Source: Ipomoea triloba (Eukaryota > Streptophyta > Magnoliopsida > Solanales > Convolvulaceae). Taken from it: a stretch of 64,000 nt of DNA. The position numbers and the translations under genes were made by a program. The stretch lies in contig NC_044922.1 of NCBI RefSeq assembly GCF_003576645.1, forward strand, positions 4,678,026-4,742,025, written 5' to 3'. Under the pieces are notes generated by a model, which saw nothing but the letters and a program-made list of their open reading frames with translations, had not been told where the DNA came from and did no database searches. Numbering within the stretch: the stretch's first letter is position 1; every line of letters begins with the position of its first letter. Of this stretch, positions 37,604 to 50,644 are shown piece after piece.

Positions 37604-38060
37604 TAATAATAATAATAATGTAAACTTTTTTTTTATTTATAAATTTGATATTTATATTATATGAAATATAGATGATTCAGTTCTTTCAATGGCCTTGTAC
37701 TCCAAATATATAATGTCTATATATTATTATCATTAAAGAAGATAAGAAAATATACGGTAGATAAGGGCATGTGCATGATAACAATACTTGAAAAGAATAG
37801 TGGAAGTTATAACGGTATGTGTATTTTTTATCAAAATATTGTATAGTACAACGTAACTCTTATATCATAATATATATATATATATATAAGTTACATGAAA
37901 AACGAAAATAATTAAATGATATAACTTTCATTCACATTTATTAGTTTTTAAATTTTATCACTTTAACCCACAACCTCCTATATAAGAGTACAACTTGATG
38001 CTACTAAATTTAGGCCATATGGGATCAAACATTTTAGTTAAACATTTAAACATGCGATAT

Positions 38061-38300
38061 CAGATATTATATATCCATGTTAATTTGTTTTTTTAATAAA
38101 GTAAACATAATTATTTTATAGAGATTATGTACTATCCCGTACATGAGATATTATATATCCATGTTAGTTTGTTTCTTAATAAAGTAAACATAATTATTTT
38201 ATAGAGATTATGTACATGAGATATTATATATCCTTGTTAATTTGTTTTTTAATAAAGTAAACATAATTATTTTATAGAGATTATGTACTATCCCGTATGT
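38061..38300. repeat. Minisatellite, about three units of 72-85 bp
   Basis: Units begin near 38061, 38143 and 38215. Each contains AGATATTATATATCC, TTAATAAAGTAAACATAATT and TTTTATAGAGATTATGTAC. The middle unit lacks the CTATCCCGT piece. Confidence 0.85.
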
Positions 38301-39869
38301 GTTAAAAATGTTTTAGTCTGACGTTAATTAATAATATGCATGTTTGGTGTTACTATAAACACATAAGAATTAAATTACCAAAAAAATTAATTTATAGTAG
38401 TGAAATTATATACTTACAATAGTGACTTTTATGAACAAATTAAATGTATGTATCTACATTAGTGACTTTATGTATCTATAGATTTATTTTAAAAAATTAG
38501 GAGAAAAAATAACAATATGTGTGTCAATTAAAATATCACAATTAGAGTTTTTTAATAATATATTTTTATACATTAATTTTATTTGTACAATTCTTTTAAT
38601 TCAAATTATAAAAAAATTATAAAAAAAAAATTCAAATTATATTTCACAATTCCTTAAAGTGATAAATTTTAATTATCATATTTGAATAATATAGAGAAAT
38701 TAAAAAAAATTATATTTTTTGTTTAATAATAATGTACACAATTTTCATAAAATTTTATTGTTTTGATTTTTTAAAGTTTTTGGATTAATTTAGATATTTT
38801 TTGAGTGCAATGGGTTAATTGTTGTTCTCTAAATAGTTCGATGGCCTATTTGTACCTTTCTCAAAACATGATTACACGTGGCAATCCAACTCAGCAGCAA
38901 CCGGATATATAGTAACCTGCTAAAAATGTTAATTGCAATTTTTTCTCGAATTCGTAGATTAATTTGAAGTTTTTTTTGAGTTCAATGACTTAATTATTAT
39001 TTTCCAAATAATTTGATGACCTATTTGTATTGTACCCGTTCTCTTGTATTTATTAATAAAAAAAACGCGCATGTTTATGTTATAATAAATATTTGTTACA
39101 ATCTTGCATATAGTAATCGTGTGTTTATGGCTTACCGATTATTCTAAGTTATTGGGTTAATTATAGTTTTGAAGGCTGATATATAATATGTGGACTAAAT
39201 GGGCAAATGGCTAATCTTTGAAGTGAATATAGGATTACGTACGGCCATCTTAGGGTTCCCTTTGCTTCCACGTCTACTAGTTGATAAAGCTTGGAGTAGA
39301 CACCCAAATGGGGCAATCAATTGGATCCATATTCCCTAATTATTAAGGTGTTTGATCGACAGGTTTAACTATCTGGAATAGTACCAAAGTCATTATTATT
39401 GTTTAGTTGACAATTTTTAGAACACTACTATATATGAGTTTTGATTACGCTTTTAATTGCAAAATTCATTCCTTAATATAATAAAGGTTTCATTCCCTTC
39501 TTCTTTCATTTTCCCAACTATTAATAATCATTCTCATTACACCCTACTATCAAACATGCAAAATACTTTCACCAAAACTCATTATCATTACCAAGTATTT
39601 GATACCCATTTTAATCAAGATTTCCATGTGCAAACCAAACACACCCTAAATCAATACTCATTAATTTATACTAAACTTTTCAACATTTTTTTTTTGAAAT
39701 ACTCATGATTCTTTACAAGGTAATATTTGTTCCATACTTTTTGACATTTTTAGTTACTAATATACTGCCAAGAATCAACCACACAATTTATGTAAAATAT
39801 TTTAATAACTAGATTTTGTAAAAAAAAAAAATTATGTAGCTGAGTTTAGTCATGTGATATTATTATGTA

Positions 39870-40105
39870 CTACTTGTGTCCCATTTTATGATATGTTAAT
39901 GGAATTTGATGAAATTTATTTTTAATTCAATTTTTCATAATGTTAAGTATAATATTAATATATAAAGTTTATATATTTGAAACTACATTAAAACATTATT
40001 AGATTAAAAAAATTAAAATTTAAAATAATTTTAAAATACTAAAGTAAATAAATAAAGAAAAAGAGTTGATTTCACAAAGTAAATAAAATGAGATAGAGTG
40101 ACTGG
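39870..40105. repeat. Interspersed AT-rich repeat, same family as the NUPT flank
   Basis: Runs from GTGTCCCATTTTATGATATG to AAATAAAATGAGATAGAGTG. Its reverse complement matches 16092-16360, and its end matches 14762-14785. Ends with CCCATTTTAT and ATAAAATGAGA are roughly inverted, as in a MITE. Confidence 0.55.
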
Positions 40106-40344
40106 ATTATTTCTTATGACAATCCTTGAGTCATTAATTTGTGCCGAAGCCAACAAATTCAATGTGATGCGATAGTGTCATATCCGTGAGTAATTATTAT
40201 GTAGTGATTTTAATAATAATAAAAATAATTAAAAAATAACATTATTCAATTTCTTATTTGAGCAATATTGGCAGACTTATCGTTGAGTATAGTGGCAATA
40301 TTGGGCATAAAAAATTTGTGACTAATTGATTTGGTGTTAATTAT

Positions 40345-40450
40345 TAGGGAAAATTGTACTTTTCGTCCCTAATTTATAAGGTAATTGCAAAATTTGTCAC
40401 TAAGTGTTGGTTATACTCACTTTTCGTCTTTAAATTATCATTTATCACCT
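40345..40450. repeat. One arm of a Mutator-like MITE
   Basis: GGGAAAATTGTACTTTTCGT, then CCCTAATTTATAAGGTAATT and TTGTCACTAAGTGTTGG match the left arm of the element at 48234-48553. The inverted partner arm is missing. Confidence 0.6.
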
Positions 40451-42124
40451 AATTCAACAATTAATTTTTATCAAACACTTTAATTTTAATTAATTAGCTT
40501 ATTAGCTACTAGCTTTTCAATTTTTTAACTTTCAGATAGCTTTTCAGCTATGCGTGCCAAACAGAGTCATAGCTTTCCAAAATATTTAATTTGTAACTAT
40601 GTTTTTATGAAGCCACAAGCCCCTCCTGATGAAGATTAAGTACTTTATGTTTTTATGATTTTTTTTTTAATTTTGGTGTATGGTAATAAACTAATAATGC
40701 ATTGTTAAAATATTTATTGATATAACACTATTTTTTTTGTTGTCAATAATTTTGATGTTTAAATAAATTTTCATTTGGAATTAAGTAGTGTGTGTAACTG
40801 TGTACATTATTTTATTAATGATATCGAATATAATGTATTGTAAGTTTTTTTAAATATAATATATCATAATATATAAAGGAAATTTTAGAAGAAGAAAGCA
40901 AAACTAGTGTATTAAAAAAGAATAAATTTTCCTTGATTAGATTACTCCGTAATAAATTCCCTAGAAATTAGCCACAAAGCCATACATTAAAACCATTTTT
41001 CTAACACACTATTTTTGCCCAAATCATCCACATCTAACAAACCTATTAGTTGGCTTGGTTTTAACAATAATAATTATATTACTATAACATGTATTGACAA
41101 TTGTAAAGGAAATTATAGCAAAATCAAAATAATAACAACAATTTATATGATTACAGATTGTCCTGACTAATAATTGGTGGTAATTTGGCTAATTTTCGAC
41201 TACTTGTTGAAAAGAACTTCACATAATACAGGGTTAGAGTTTTCTATCTAACATTTGATCGGAAATTTCCTCCAACCGTTAGAGGAAATTCACATAATAC
41301 ATTGTGGAGTTTTTCATCCAACAATTGGTCGGAATTTTCGACCCAATGCATGGAATTGATGAAAATTCTCATAATAAAAATGGTGGGTTATTCGTCTAGA
41401 TTTTCCGTCCAACATTGATCTGTTGGACACTATTTTTGACCAACAATTGGTGTTGGATAGAAATTCCGGCCGGTTTTATGAATCTCCATTTTAGTCGATA
41501 TGTTGGTCAGAAAATTTATTTTCGACCAAAAAAAATTATTTACCGTCCAGATTCCCTGTCGTTATCCAAGGATGTGCATTGAGTAAATCTTGCCTTGTGA
41601 TCCTAACCGGCGAAAGAACATAATGAGGTAAATCAACGTAGGTTGTGCATAGATGACTCGCTCAAATCAAGAAAATCAATCGCGCTAGTTGTCAAACTTG
41701 TAACCTTGCAATTACCAAGTGAACAGCTTGGTCAACTTGGATTGGTTGTCCCGAAAATGATATTTTTCAAAGAGTAATTTTCATTAACTTATAAAAAGAT
41801 ATATATGGACCATGTTTGGTAAAATAGTCAGACTATCAGCCAATTTTAACTTATTTGAGGGTTAAAAAATCAATAAGTGTTTGGTTAATCAACTTTTTAT
41901 AACTCAAAAATATCAAAATTCAAAAAACCTACTTAAAACAACTTCTTTAATTAACTTTTTGAGAAAAGAAATTATACCAACTGACAGTTAATTTACCAAA
42001 AATCTTTCTACGATCCGCTAATGTTATCAATGTAGTTATACTCTTTAACCCAATCTTCTAAGCCATTTACCAAAGATGGACATAAAGTGTTTGTTAAGTA
42101 AAGTAATTTGAAGAGAATATAGCA

Positions 42125-42337
42125 ACCTTCGTTTTCTGACGCAGGTACAGACAGAGACGCAAAGCAACTCACACTTGTTATATAACAAACACACAGACAC
42201 CACCACACTCCACAGCATCATATCATATCACAACTCGCCTCTGTTGTGTTTCCTTAAAAACTCCGAGAATTATATATATTCTCCGCCCACAATATATAAT
42301 AACCAAATCTGTTTCATCTTCATTTTCAAACAGAGCC
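42125..42337 (+). promoter_or_regulatory. Promoter and 5' UTR of the first caleosin gene
   Basis: ACCTTCGTTTTCTGACGCAG at 42125-42144 is followed by GTACAG and then a TATA-like TTATATAAC near 42178-42186. The first block recurs before the other two caleosin genes (52574, 59651) at a similar distance from the ATG (213, 197 and 239 bases). The shared leader word ATAATAACCAAATCTGTTTC lies close to the ATG. Confidence 0.6.
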
Positions 42338-45300
42338 ATGGCCGCCCAAGATAATTCTACTTCTTCCACCAACACCACTGTTTGCCATGATGGTATATAT
42401 GTCAATTATCATTTTCCTCGAAAATTAATAATTTCCAGAACTTTTTTTTTTTTTTTTTTTTGGAGAGTAGTATGTATAGATTAATTAATTGATTCCAGAA
42501 TTTATATATTATTTTGATTTTTGACAATATTGTTATGGGTTTTTTTTTTTTTTGTTTTTTGTTTTTTAAAAATTATTGGCATGTAGGAATGGGAAATTCT
42601 TCTGATCTGTCCCCACTGCAAAAGCATGTAGCGTTCTTCGATATCAACAAGGATGGCATCATTTATCCCTGGGAAACTTATCAAGGTTGTTTTTCCTAAT
42701 TAATTATTTTCCCTAGATAGAATAACATTTTGTTAATAGAATAAAGATTTTACATCTATTATTTATATTTACAAACAGTCATTCCTTTTTCTTTTTTTTT
42801 TTGGTTATGGTTCATTATTGCAAAAATTTTCTATATAATTGTGTTTATTAATTTTTTATTTTGTGTGATTATATATATTATTATTTTTTAGGTTTTCGAA
42901 AAATTGGATGTGGAGTTCCTCTCTCAGTTTTTGCATCCTTGTTTATAAATCTTGGTCTTAGTAAGAAAAGCCGACCGGTAAGACACACACTCTCTCCCTT
43001 TAAACGTGTATATATATGGAGATGCATAGAAAAACTTATTTGATTGATATTGTTATTGTGATTGTTTATTCAATACTTTTGAAACATATTATACAAACCT
43101 AACACTGATGTTCATTTTTAAAAATAAAAAATGGTCCATACTATAATACCATGTTATATCGTATATAATCAGGTCTATATAGCGAGTTGTACCCAATATG
43201 AGGGTATTGTACTGTTGAAACAATATTATTCGCGAATAGTATTTAGTACAACTTGCTATACTTACATATGTATTTAATTAATTACGTAAAATCATATCTA
43301 AAGAATTATTACGGAGTAGTTCATATTAACAGCCAAACCAGAAAGGGAATTTTTCTACGCAAAGGCATGACTGCATGAGTAGATGTGATTTGTTGGGCGT
43401 CGTTTTATAATACGTATATTCCCCCTAATATATATCTCAAGAAATTAGGTAATCTCATGTAAACATTTTGGGCAATGAGAAAAAATTATTATTTAATAAA
43501 ATGAATTGGATAAATCTTCTTATAATCTGTGTACTGTATTGAAAAGACTTTGTGTGATAAATTCACAACTAAATACAAAAATCAAGGTATTACCTTTATT
43601 CAAACGAGAATAGCATGTCGTTACAACAATGTGACTGTTGCTTGAAAATGGCCCACAACAAATCAATATTGTAGGATTAGAAAAAATTTGGTGTGAACCA
43701 TAACAAAAAGTATAACTTTAATATACTAAAAGTACATTATTTATGTACTAAATGTACATTATTTGATAGTATGATTTACACAATAATGATTGGCAGGACT
43801 GTGGGCACATGTGAGTGCTGTAAAATTGTGATTTTATTTATTTTGATCATTAAATCTAACTTAATTCTTAGGCTAGACTAAAAAACTAAGAAGGTAAACT
43901 AATCAGCTTCATTTGTCTATAAGCCATACCTGATTAGCTCATCAAACTCAGAAAATCGATCAATAGACAGCTCTCACAAAGAGTCAAACTTAGAATCTTG
44001 TGATACCAAGCTAACTATTCAATCAACTTGATTAGGGTTGTCCAATAATAATTTATTTTAATCGTTGCATCTATGCTGCGTGACACACATTTGAAATTTT
44101 GAATGATGTGGTGAAAGCATGGTTTCAAAGTAGTTTAGAAAAAGATGATTCTTTCCTTAATTATGAATATAGTTGTAGTTAGGTGCACACAATCTCTCAT
44201 TCTTTTCTTGTGCATGTTACTTCATTCCTAGAATATATACAACATAATAATAATTTTATAATTTGTGATGCAAAATCTGAACCTTTTATTGTGTAACATC
44301 ATCACATGTTGTCAATTGTTGATAGCCTTTTAACTAGTTGTTATAACATGTTTGTACACACGCGTTTCGTCACCCACTATTCACTTTAAAAAAGTTATTC
44401 GCTTTGAATATATTAAATTTATAAAATTCCTATAATATGAAAAAAAAAAAACAAAACAAAAAAAAGAAGAAGAACAAAATAAAGTTTAGGTGTTATATAT
44501 TAAACAATGATTCATATAAATATATCCTACTAAGATTCCTCTTAGTGAGATTATTTTTGGGAGGGGAGGGCCCGGAAACAAACTATGGATTGTCTTTTTG
44601 AGGTGTCATTATAGCTCTATCATTCTTGAAAATTTCTCTAATATCCACCGGAGGAACTTGAAATTCGATCCAGTCGCAATTTTTGCGGAGGGCAACCTTA
44701 ATTAGTCAACCACTCTACCACTTTATTGTACACTCAGGGAGTATGATTAATTGTTACTTCTCAATCCTTGATGAGCCATTCCTTACACACTTGCATAATG
44801 CTGACACACGGCCCTATCGGCTCAGGTCCTTGAATTAAACACATGATAAAATGTTTTGACTTTAAAATTCTTTGAATTTCCATTTATGCAATGCCTTGGG
44901 ATTTATTTTTGTTTATGAGTGATAAGGGAAGCCCATAATCGCTACTTGAGGGTGTGTCAATGTAAACCCTACTCTAATATAATATCGCGTAAATCACACA
45001 TGAGATGCTAAATCGTACTAAGAAAGTCTTATTTAACAGACTTTACCAATTACGTGTTGGCAAAGTATTATATATAGTGTGAATAGCAGTAAATGGTTTT
45101 TTGCAGGGAAAGTGGCCATCCCCTCTCCTCCCTATTGAGGTGACAAACATCAAACTCGCCAAACATACTAGTGATTCCGGTGTCTATGACTCCCATGGAA
45201 GGTATAAATATTAATCTTATATTGAAAAAAAAAAAGTGAATTGTGAATAGGTTGAGTCTTTGTTGTCTATGTATGATTTGTATTTTCACTACAAGAAAAT

Positions 45301-46494
45301 AACAAAATATATGGACAAATATAACAATGGATTATATAGTTATAGCTTAAATACCTTTAGTTTCTAGTATTTTACCAATGGAAATTCGTTGAAAAGTTAT
45401 AAATATCTACGAACTTCAGTAATTTTTCAGCAGATTTTTTTTGTTGGTAAATTTAATTTTTCTTGTAGTGTTTAAGGCAAAAATAAGTATCATGGAATAG
45501 AATTATAGAGGTATATTGCACGTACTCTACTTTTTAACTTCAAATTTGCACTCTAATATTTTTTACTTCCTACTTACATGACATATCCAATCAGTACATA
45601 TGTATGGAGTAATAGTGTAATACTCCATAAAAATACACTTAGAATTTTCAATAACATATTGTAGGTTTGTTGAATCAAAATTTGAGGAGATATTCAAGAA
45701 ACATGCAAGATCAAATGCTAATGGCTTAACATCAGAGGAATTGGATGAAATGCTCAAGGCTAATAGGGAGCCAAAGGACTATGGTGGATGGTAATTCATT
45801 CAATTCTTTTATTTCTCTCATCATGAACTTGTTTTTGACAAAGATTATGAAGTCTGAATAACAAGATATGTGATATGGTTAGAGTGAGATTGGGGGCCAG
45901 ATAGTAAGCAAATATTTTATTAAAAAAAAAAAAAAAGTTTCTATCACTTTGTGTTGCATGCATGTTCTTTAAATCTATCATCTTTAATTTTAGTTCTTGG
46001 CTTTAATTAATTTTTTCATTAGCATTAATGATTTTCATTTTCACTTACACCTGATACTTCGGTACATGATGGTGGAAATTCTCTTTTTTTTTTTTGTGAA
46101 TGTAAGGGATTAAATGTGATACAAGTTGAGAAGTCGTGTATGTGAATTTAAAAAAAAAAATTGAATTTAATTATTGTGATCGAAAATGACCTAAAAAAAA
46201 CTGTAAAATCCAAATAAGAATATTACTATACATATAAGACATCTCGAGATCAATTCAAAAAAAAAAAAAAAGCATTATCGGATCTGCAGGCGTTTATAAT
46301 TTATGCAATATAATGTTTAATGTTTAATATTGAGTTTGGTTTGCAGGGTTGCGGCAATGTCGGAGTGGAAGATACTATACCTCGTAGGCAAAGACAAGAA
46401 TGGGATTTTGGCCAAAGAAACTATAAGAGGAGTTTATGATGGAAGCTTGTTCGAAAGAATGGCAAGGGAGCATGCATCTAAGAAGAAACCCTAA
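42338..46494 (+). CDS. Caleosin (peroxygenase), tandem copy 1
   Basis: A 202-residue caleosin, a haem-dependent peroxygenase of lipid droplets, ER or other membranes that oxygenates unsaturated fatty acids; many respond to stress or seed maturation. Exons: 42338-42392, 42587-42685, 42892-42977, 45107-45201, 45665-45790, 46347-46494 (609 nt). Seen in order: hydrophilic N-terminus [23 protein letters not shown] with a haem-binding His; one EF-hand loop [12 protein letters not shown]; a hydrophobic stretch [16 protein letters not shown]; a proline-rich knot [25 protein letters not shown] with the second conserved His; [20 protein letters not shown]; and [20 protein letters not shown] near the C-terminus. 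The lack of a long N-terminal extension makes it an L-form caleosin. A CACTA-type MITE lies in intron 4. Confidence 0.94.
42978..45106. other. Intron 3 of caleosin copy 1
   Basis: About 2.1 kb. It contains a small inverted repeat (ATAGCGAGTTGTAC near 43178-43191 and GTACAACTTGCTAT near 43247-43260) and a stretch at about 43690-43800 resembling the repeat near 23740. No gene. Confidence 0.5.
45287..45470. mobile_element. CACTA-type MITE in caleosin copy 1, intron 4
   Basis: A 184-bp element with perfect terminal repeats CACTACAAGAAAA ... TTTTCTTGTAGTG, flanked by TTT on both sides (45284-45286 and 45471-45473), the 3-bp duplication expected of CACTA/En-Spm. No coding. It is not found at this place in the other two caleosin genes. 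Confidence 0.85.
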
Positions 46495-46829
46495 TTTTTT
46501 TAATCCTTGATTTTATTTTATTTTATTACTGGAAGATATATAAATTTAATGAAATGAACTTTAAGGGTTGTTTGTGTGAATACTGCATATATAGTAATTT
46601 CTAATATTTTATTGATTTTTATTTCTAAGTGGTAAAAATTCCCCAGCTTAGAAATGGAATTTATGAATGTATATAGTGTGTATTCTACTTTTGCAATGTA
46701 CAATGTAAATAAAAACAATTGCATTTGGTTGATTGACGTGTAATAAAAACGGCCTATATGTTCATATAGTTAGAGATCTTTACATATCTAGTTGTTATAA
46801 TGATTTTTAATTAATTCGTAGTCCAGCTT

Positions 46830-47340
46830 AGGGGTGTAAATTAAATGAACTGAGCGGCTTGGGTCCAAGCTCGACTAGAGCTCGATCAACTTCGAACTCG
46901 AGCTAGCTCGTTTGAGTCGTTTTCCTATCGAGCCGAGCTCGAGCGCAAATACTTTAGACTCGTGGCTTGTCGATTCGCTCACGAACAACACAATTATATA
47001 TAATTGTGTTCGCGTGCCGCAGTACGCCTTCCTAGGTGTGGTTGTGCGGTTAAATCTGAACTATTAATATTGCCTAAATCAACGTCCAGGATTAACACTG
47101 ATTAAAAGAACGCGTGGTGGCAATTTGATTTTCCTCTTCAATCCGCTAAAACCACACACCTTAAGTTTCAACAACTGACACACTTTAAGCACACAAACCA
47201 CACACCTTAAGAAGGAAAACCACGCACCTAAAACTTTAGAACGACGCACTTAAATTTCAACAACTAACACACCTTAAGCACAAAAACCACACATCTTAAA
47301 TTTGACCTAGATGCAAAAAGAGCAAGTCACTGCCCTTTTT
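46830..47340. repeat. Two adjoining repeats: GAGCTCG-rich and CCACACACCTTAAG-rich
   Basis: 46830-46985 begins AGGGGTGTAAATTAAATGA and is rich in CGAGCTCGAG-type words, a form common among plant interspersed repeats. 47110-47310 holds several copies of ACACACCTTAAG and TTTCAACAACTRACACAC. No class assigned and no gene. Confidence 0.5.
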
Positions 47341-47616
47341 TAATCATTGTTGATCTTGGACATTTATCGTCATAGTCCAGCTATTTCCAATTAAAGAAAT
47401 TTGAAATGAAATTCTATATTTAATTTATTTACTGGAAAGCCCATAACTTGAGCTCGTTTATAATCCTAGCTAATTGATATATTCTTAATTATATTTCATA
47501 TATATTATAATTTCAACAATATGAATAATAGCTAAGAGAATTATATTTAGAAATAAAAAAAAATGTAAAGTTAAAATTTTGTATGTGTAAATTTAAACTC
47601 TAATAAGATACATTTT

Positions 47617-47617
<1 letters not shown>

Positions 47618-47671
<54 letters not shown>
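47618..47671. repeat. (TA)n microsatellite
   Basis: Uninterrupted TA dinucleotides of about 50 bases downstream of the first caleosin gene. Confidence 0.95.
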
Positions 47672-47676
<5 letters not shown>

Positions 47677-47965
47677 TAATACTTATTAATAAGCATTTAT
47701 TAGGTAAATTCTATTATCTAATTCCTGTAATTATAATTTATATTGCTATATTTATAATTAAAACTATTACATTTAAAAATTAACAAATTATTATTTTAAT
47801 TTTGTATGATTAATATAATGCATAAATATATATATAAATAGGATGGTGAAACCTTTTCTTTTAGTGCATGAAATAGTTTACCTTTTCAAGTGACGTGAAA
47901 GCACAATTCAAAGCATAAATGCAACTCATTTGATAAATGAGATTGTGGACCATGGTTGCAATGAC

Positions 47966-48873
47966 CAAGGGCGGAACCACGAATAATAGGTTGGGGGGCC
48001 AAATTTATAGAGTATGTTAGTCGACATTAGTATAAATTATACAATATCATTATAAACACCATACATATGATTGTGTCGATTATTACTGATAATTATTTTT
48101 AATTATACTATGTGCAATAATATAATATATGAATATATATATATATAATTATATGAGTATGATCGTTAAGGTTGTCAAACATTATTTTCAAAATTTTCAC
48201 GTAACACAAAATATATACAATGGTAAAAAATATGAAAATTACACTTTTCATCCCTAAGTTATAGGGTAATTGTAGAATTCGTCTCTAATTATTGTTGGTC
48301 GTGCTCACTTTTTGTCTGTAAGATATACTTCGTAATTGATGTTGTAAATTCCGTCGCTTGACTAACAAAACATTAGGGACGAAATTTGCAATGTTAGTAT
48401 AGCTTAAGAACAAAGGGTGAGTACAACATGTTATTAAAAGGGCAAAATTTGCGACGTCAATTATAGTTTAGGGACGAAAAATGAGCATGATCACCAATTA
48501 TGGACGAATTCTACAATTATTCTATAATTTAGGAACGAAAAGTATAATTTTTCGTAAAAAATATTTACATTTAATAAAGAAAAAAGCTAATTAATAAAGA
48601 AAAATGGTTTATTTGATTATTTGATATATTTATTTTTATTTAATGAATTTAGGTTTATATATATATATTAAGTTCATTTAATATATACATAATAGATTTT
48701 TTTTTTTTAAATTAGGAGGGGGGCAAAACTGTAAAATTTGTATATTATAATAATATATATACATACATTTTTTTTTATAACAAATATATATACATATATA
48801 ACTACTAAAAATGGGGTGGGGTTGGGGGGGGGGGGGCAAGGCCCCCATACCACAATGTGTGCCTCCGCCCCTG
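47966..48873. mobile_element. hAT-like non-autonomous element
   Basis: Terminal repeats CAAGGGCGGAACCAC at the left and, reverse-complemented, CAGGGGCGGAGGCACA at the right. It is flanked by a perfect 8-bp target duplication GCAATGAC (47958-47965 and 48874-48881), the length expected for hAT. Total 908 bp, including a nested MITE at 48234-48553. A poly-G run lies near 48823-48836. No transposase frame. Confidence 0.88.
48234..48553. mobile_element. Mutator-like MITE nested in the hAT-like element
   Basis: A 320-bp element with inverted arms of about 70 bp: left GAAAATTACACTTTTCATCC, then CTAAGTTATAGGGTAATTGT; right, reverse-complemented, GAAAAATTATACTTTTCGTT, then CCTAAATTATAGAATAATTG. It is flanked by a perfect 11-bp duplication GTAAAAAATAT (48223-48233 and 48554-48564). 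A 9-11 bp duplication and long arms fit a Mutator-like MITE. Relatives are at 24078-24362 and 40345-40450. Confidence 0.85.
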
Positions 48874-48881
48874 GCAATGAC

Positions 48882-50502
48882 TAAATGTGATAGGAATTTG
48901 ATAATAATGCATTAAATATAAAAATTTTGATAGTCAATAACTAAATAATATGAGAAAAGGACTACACCAGTTAGAGAACGAAAAGTGAGAATAGCTCAAC
49001 TTTTTATACAGAGGTAATTTGATATAACTTTAATTTTTTGTAGCGTCAAACAAAATAATTTAAAACTTATTTATCAAAGAACAAATTTTGTATGATAAGA
49101 TAATTTCACATGTGACATGTAATACTTTTTTAGGTAAAATGTAATATTTTTTATGAATACATAAAAATATTATATTTTAACTAAAAATATTATCCGTCTC
49201 ACATGAAATGATCTCACTCAAAACTTAATCTTTATCAAATATGAGGACTTTTTACCTCATCAGACTCATTTTATTTATACAATGACTCTGTATGGCATGC
49301 CTAACTGAAAATCTAACTGAAAGCTGAAAGGTGAAAAGCTAATAGCTAATAAACTAACTAACTGAAATTAAAATATTGTAAAATTAATTATTAAATTAGC
49401 TTATAAGTGTAAAAGGATATAAAACGAATAAACTAAAATATTAAGATTTTGATAATAAAAGATAGATTGTGTCATTTTAATTTGTAAATTAATAAAGATA
49501 AATAAAAACGAAAAAAAAAAGGTTAAAAAGTCATGTGCTTATTTTGAAACGTTACTTAGAGTAACATTTTAAGATAAACTATTATTTTAAACTCTCAATT
49601 TTTCTCATACAAAATTTATAATTTATTTGTAGTTTAAAATAAGCTTTATCAAACAAAGACATTATAATTGATTCTTGATTGTTTAAATACTTTATTAAGC
49701 TCCGAATCACTATGTGCATGCACCACATTGTTAGTTTATTGATACATTTATTGTTTTATTTAATATAAATATTAAGTTGAAAAAAATTATTTTCATAAAA
49801 ACATGATATGATGTGATAATAAAAGACGAGAAAATAGCGAATGTCAAGACTTTATTGGTGAAAAAAAAACAATATGTAAATTTATTCTTATTTTATTAAA
49901 AAATAAATTTAAAATTCTTCTTATTTGAAGAAAATACTCAATTTTTGTCGTAACTGCAAACGTGATGAACGGGGGAGTGCCTTCTTTTAGTAGCCTCAAA
50001 GCACAAATCATTTATGGAATGTATTATTCAAAAGGGAAAGTCAAAGTCATACTAAAAAATAAAAAAAAAAGAAGTCACGGCCCGCAACACTTTCTCGTAT
50101 TCGTCATTTTAATGTTGTCACAAGATTTGTAATTGTTATAATCCAATGGGGTAGTTCAAGTGACAAGGGAGCTCTTTTTGTGAAAATGAATTTTGAGAGA
50201 ATTCGAATTTAATTTTCACACGTGACGATTCCCCCGTGGAGTTACAAAAAAAAAAGATTTGCAATTGTTAATACATTATGTTCAAAATATGATGATCTGA
50301 TTCTTTTAATTTGCTCTAGAGACAAAAATTTAAAACAGATATAACATGATTCTTACGCCTAGATAGTCACAAGTTCAATTCCCGCTAATACCCTCTCGTA
50401 AAATCTATTTGTATAAAGTTTTTTAATGTGATTTAACTCTTTTATATAATTTATGGACTATTATTTAAGAATTACCCATTAGATACCACCAGGTAATATC
50501 GT
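48882..50502. other. AT-rich intergenic DNA
   Basis: No gene. Near 50155-50265 a stretch with weak pol III-like words and a following A-run could be a decayed SINE, but it is not convincing. Confidence 0.4.
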
Positions 50503-50504
50503 GA

Positions 50505-50637
50505 TGAGAACTGTTGTATTGATATTCACAACTCTTAACCATAATTTGTACAAGGTATAAGTATATATACAGAGTTGAAGGTAAAGATAGACTAGGACAA
50601 GGAGTCATAACCTAACACAATCTCTAGAGTCTTAATA
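50505..50637 (-). repeat. 3' LTR of the copia element
   Basis: The 133-bp repeat contains TGAGAACTGTTGTATTGATA and AAGGTATAAGTATATATACA on the + strand. Reading from the element's - strand, this is the downstream LTR. Confidence 0.88.
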
Positions 50638-50644
50638 CTCCCCC

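Larger units (their letters stand above)
36541..42120. other. Gene-poor AT-rich intergenic region
   Basis: No host gene seen over about 5.6 kb. It holds trinucleotide (ATA)n at about 37570-37620, (TA)n near 37869-37888, the minisatellite at 38061-38300, a repeat copy at 39870-40105 and a half MITE at 40345-40450. Around 41160-41560, words such as GGTCGGAATTTTCGACC recur in both orientations, suggesting the remains of a larger DNA transposon. Confidence 0.5.

Noticed and set aside
44560..44740. Possible retroelement or SINE remnant (GGGAGGGGAGGGCCCGG, later CTCTACCAC)
   Set aside because: No A-tail, promoter boxes or target duplication could be fixed.
50155..50265. Possible second SINE
   Set aside because: Box-A and box-B-like words are poor matches and no target duplication was found.
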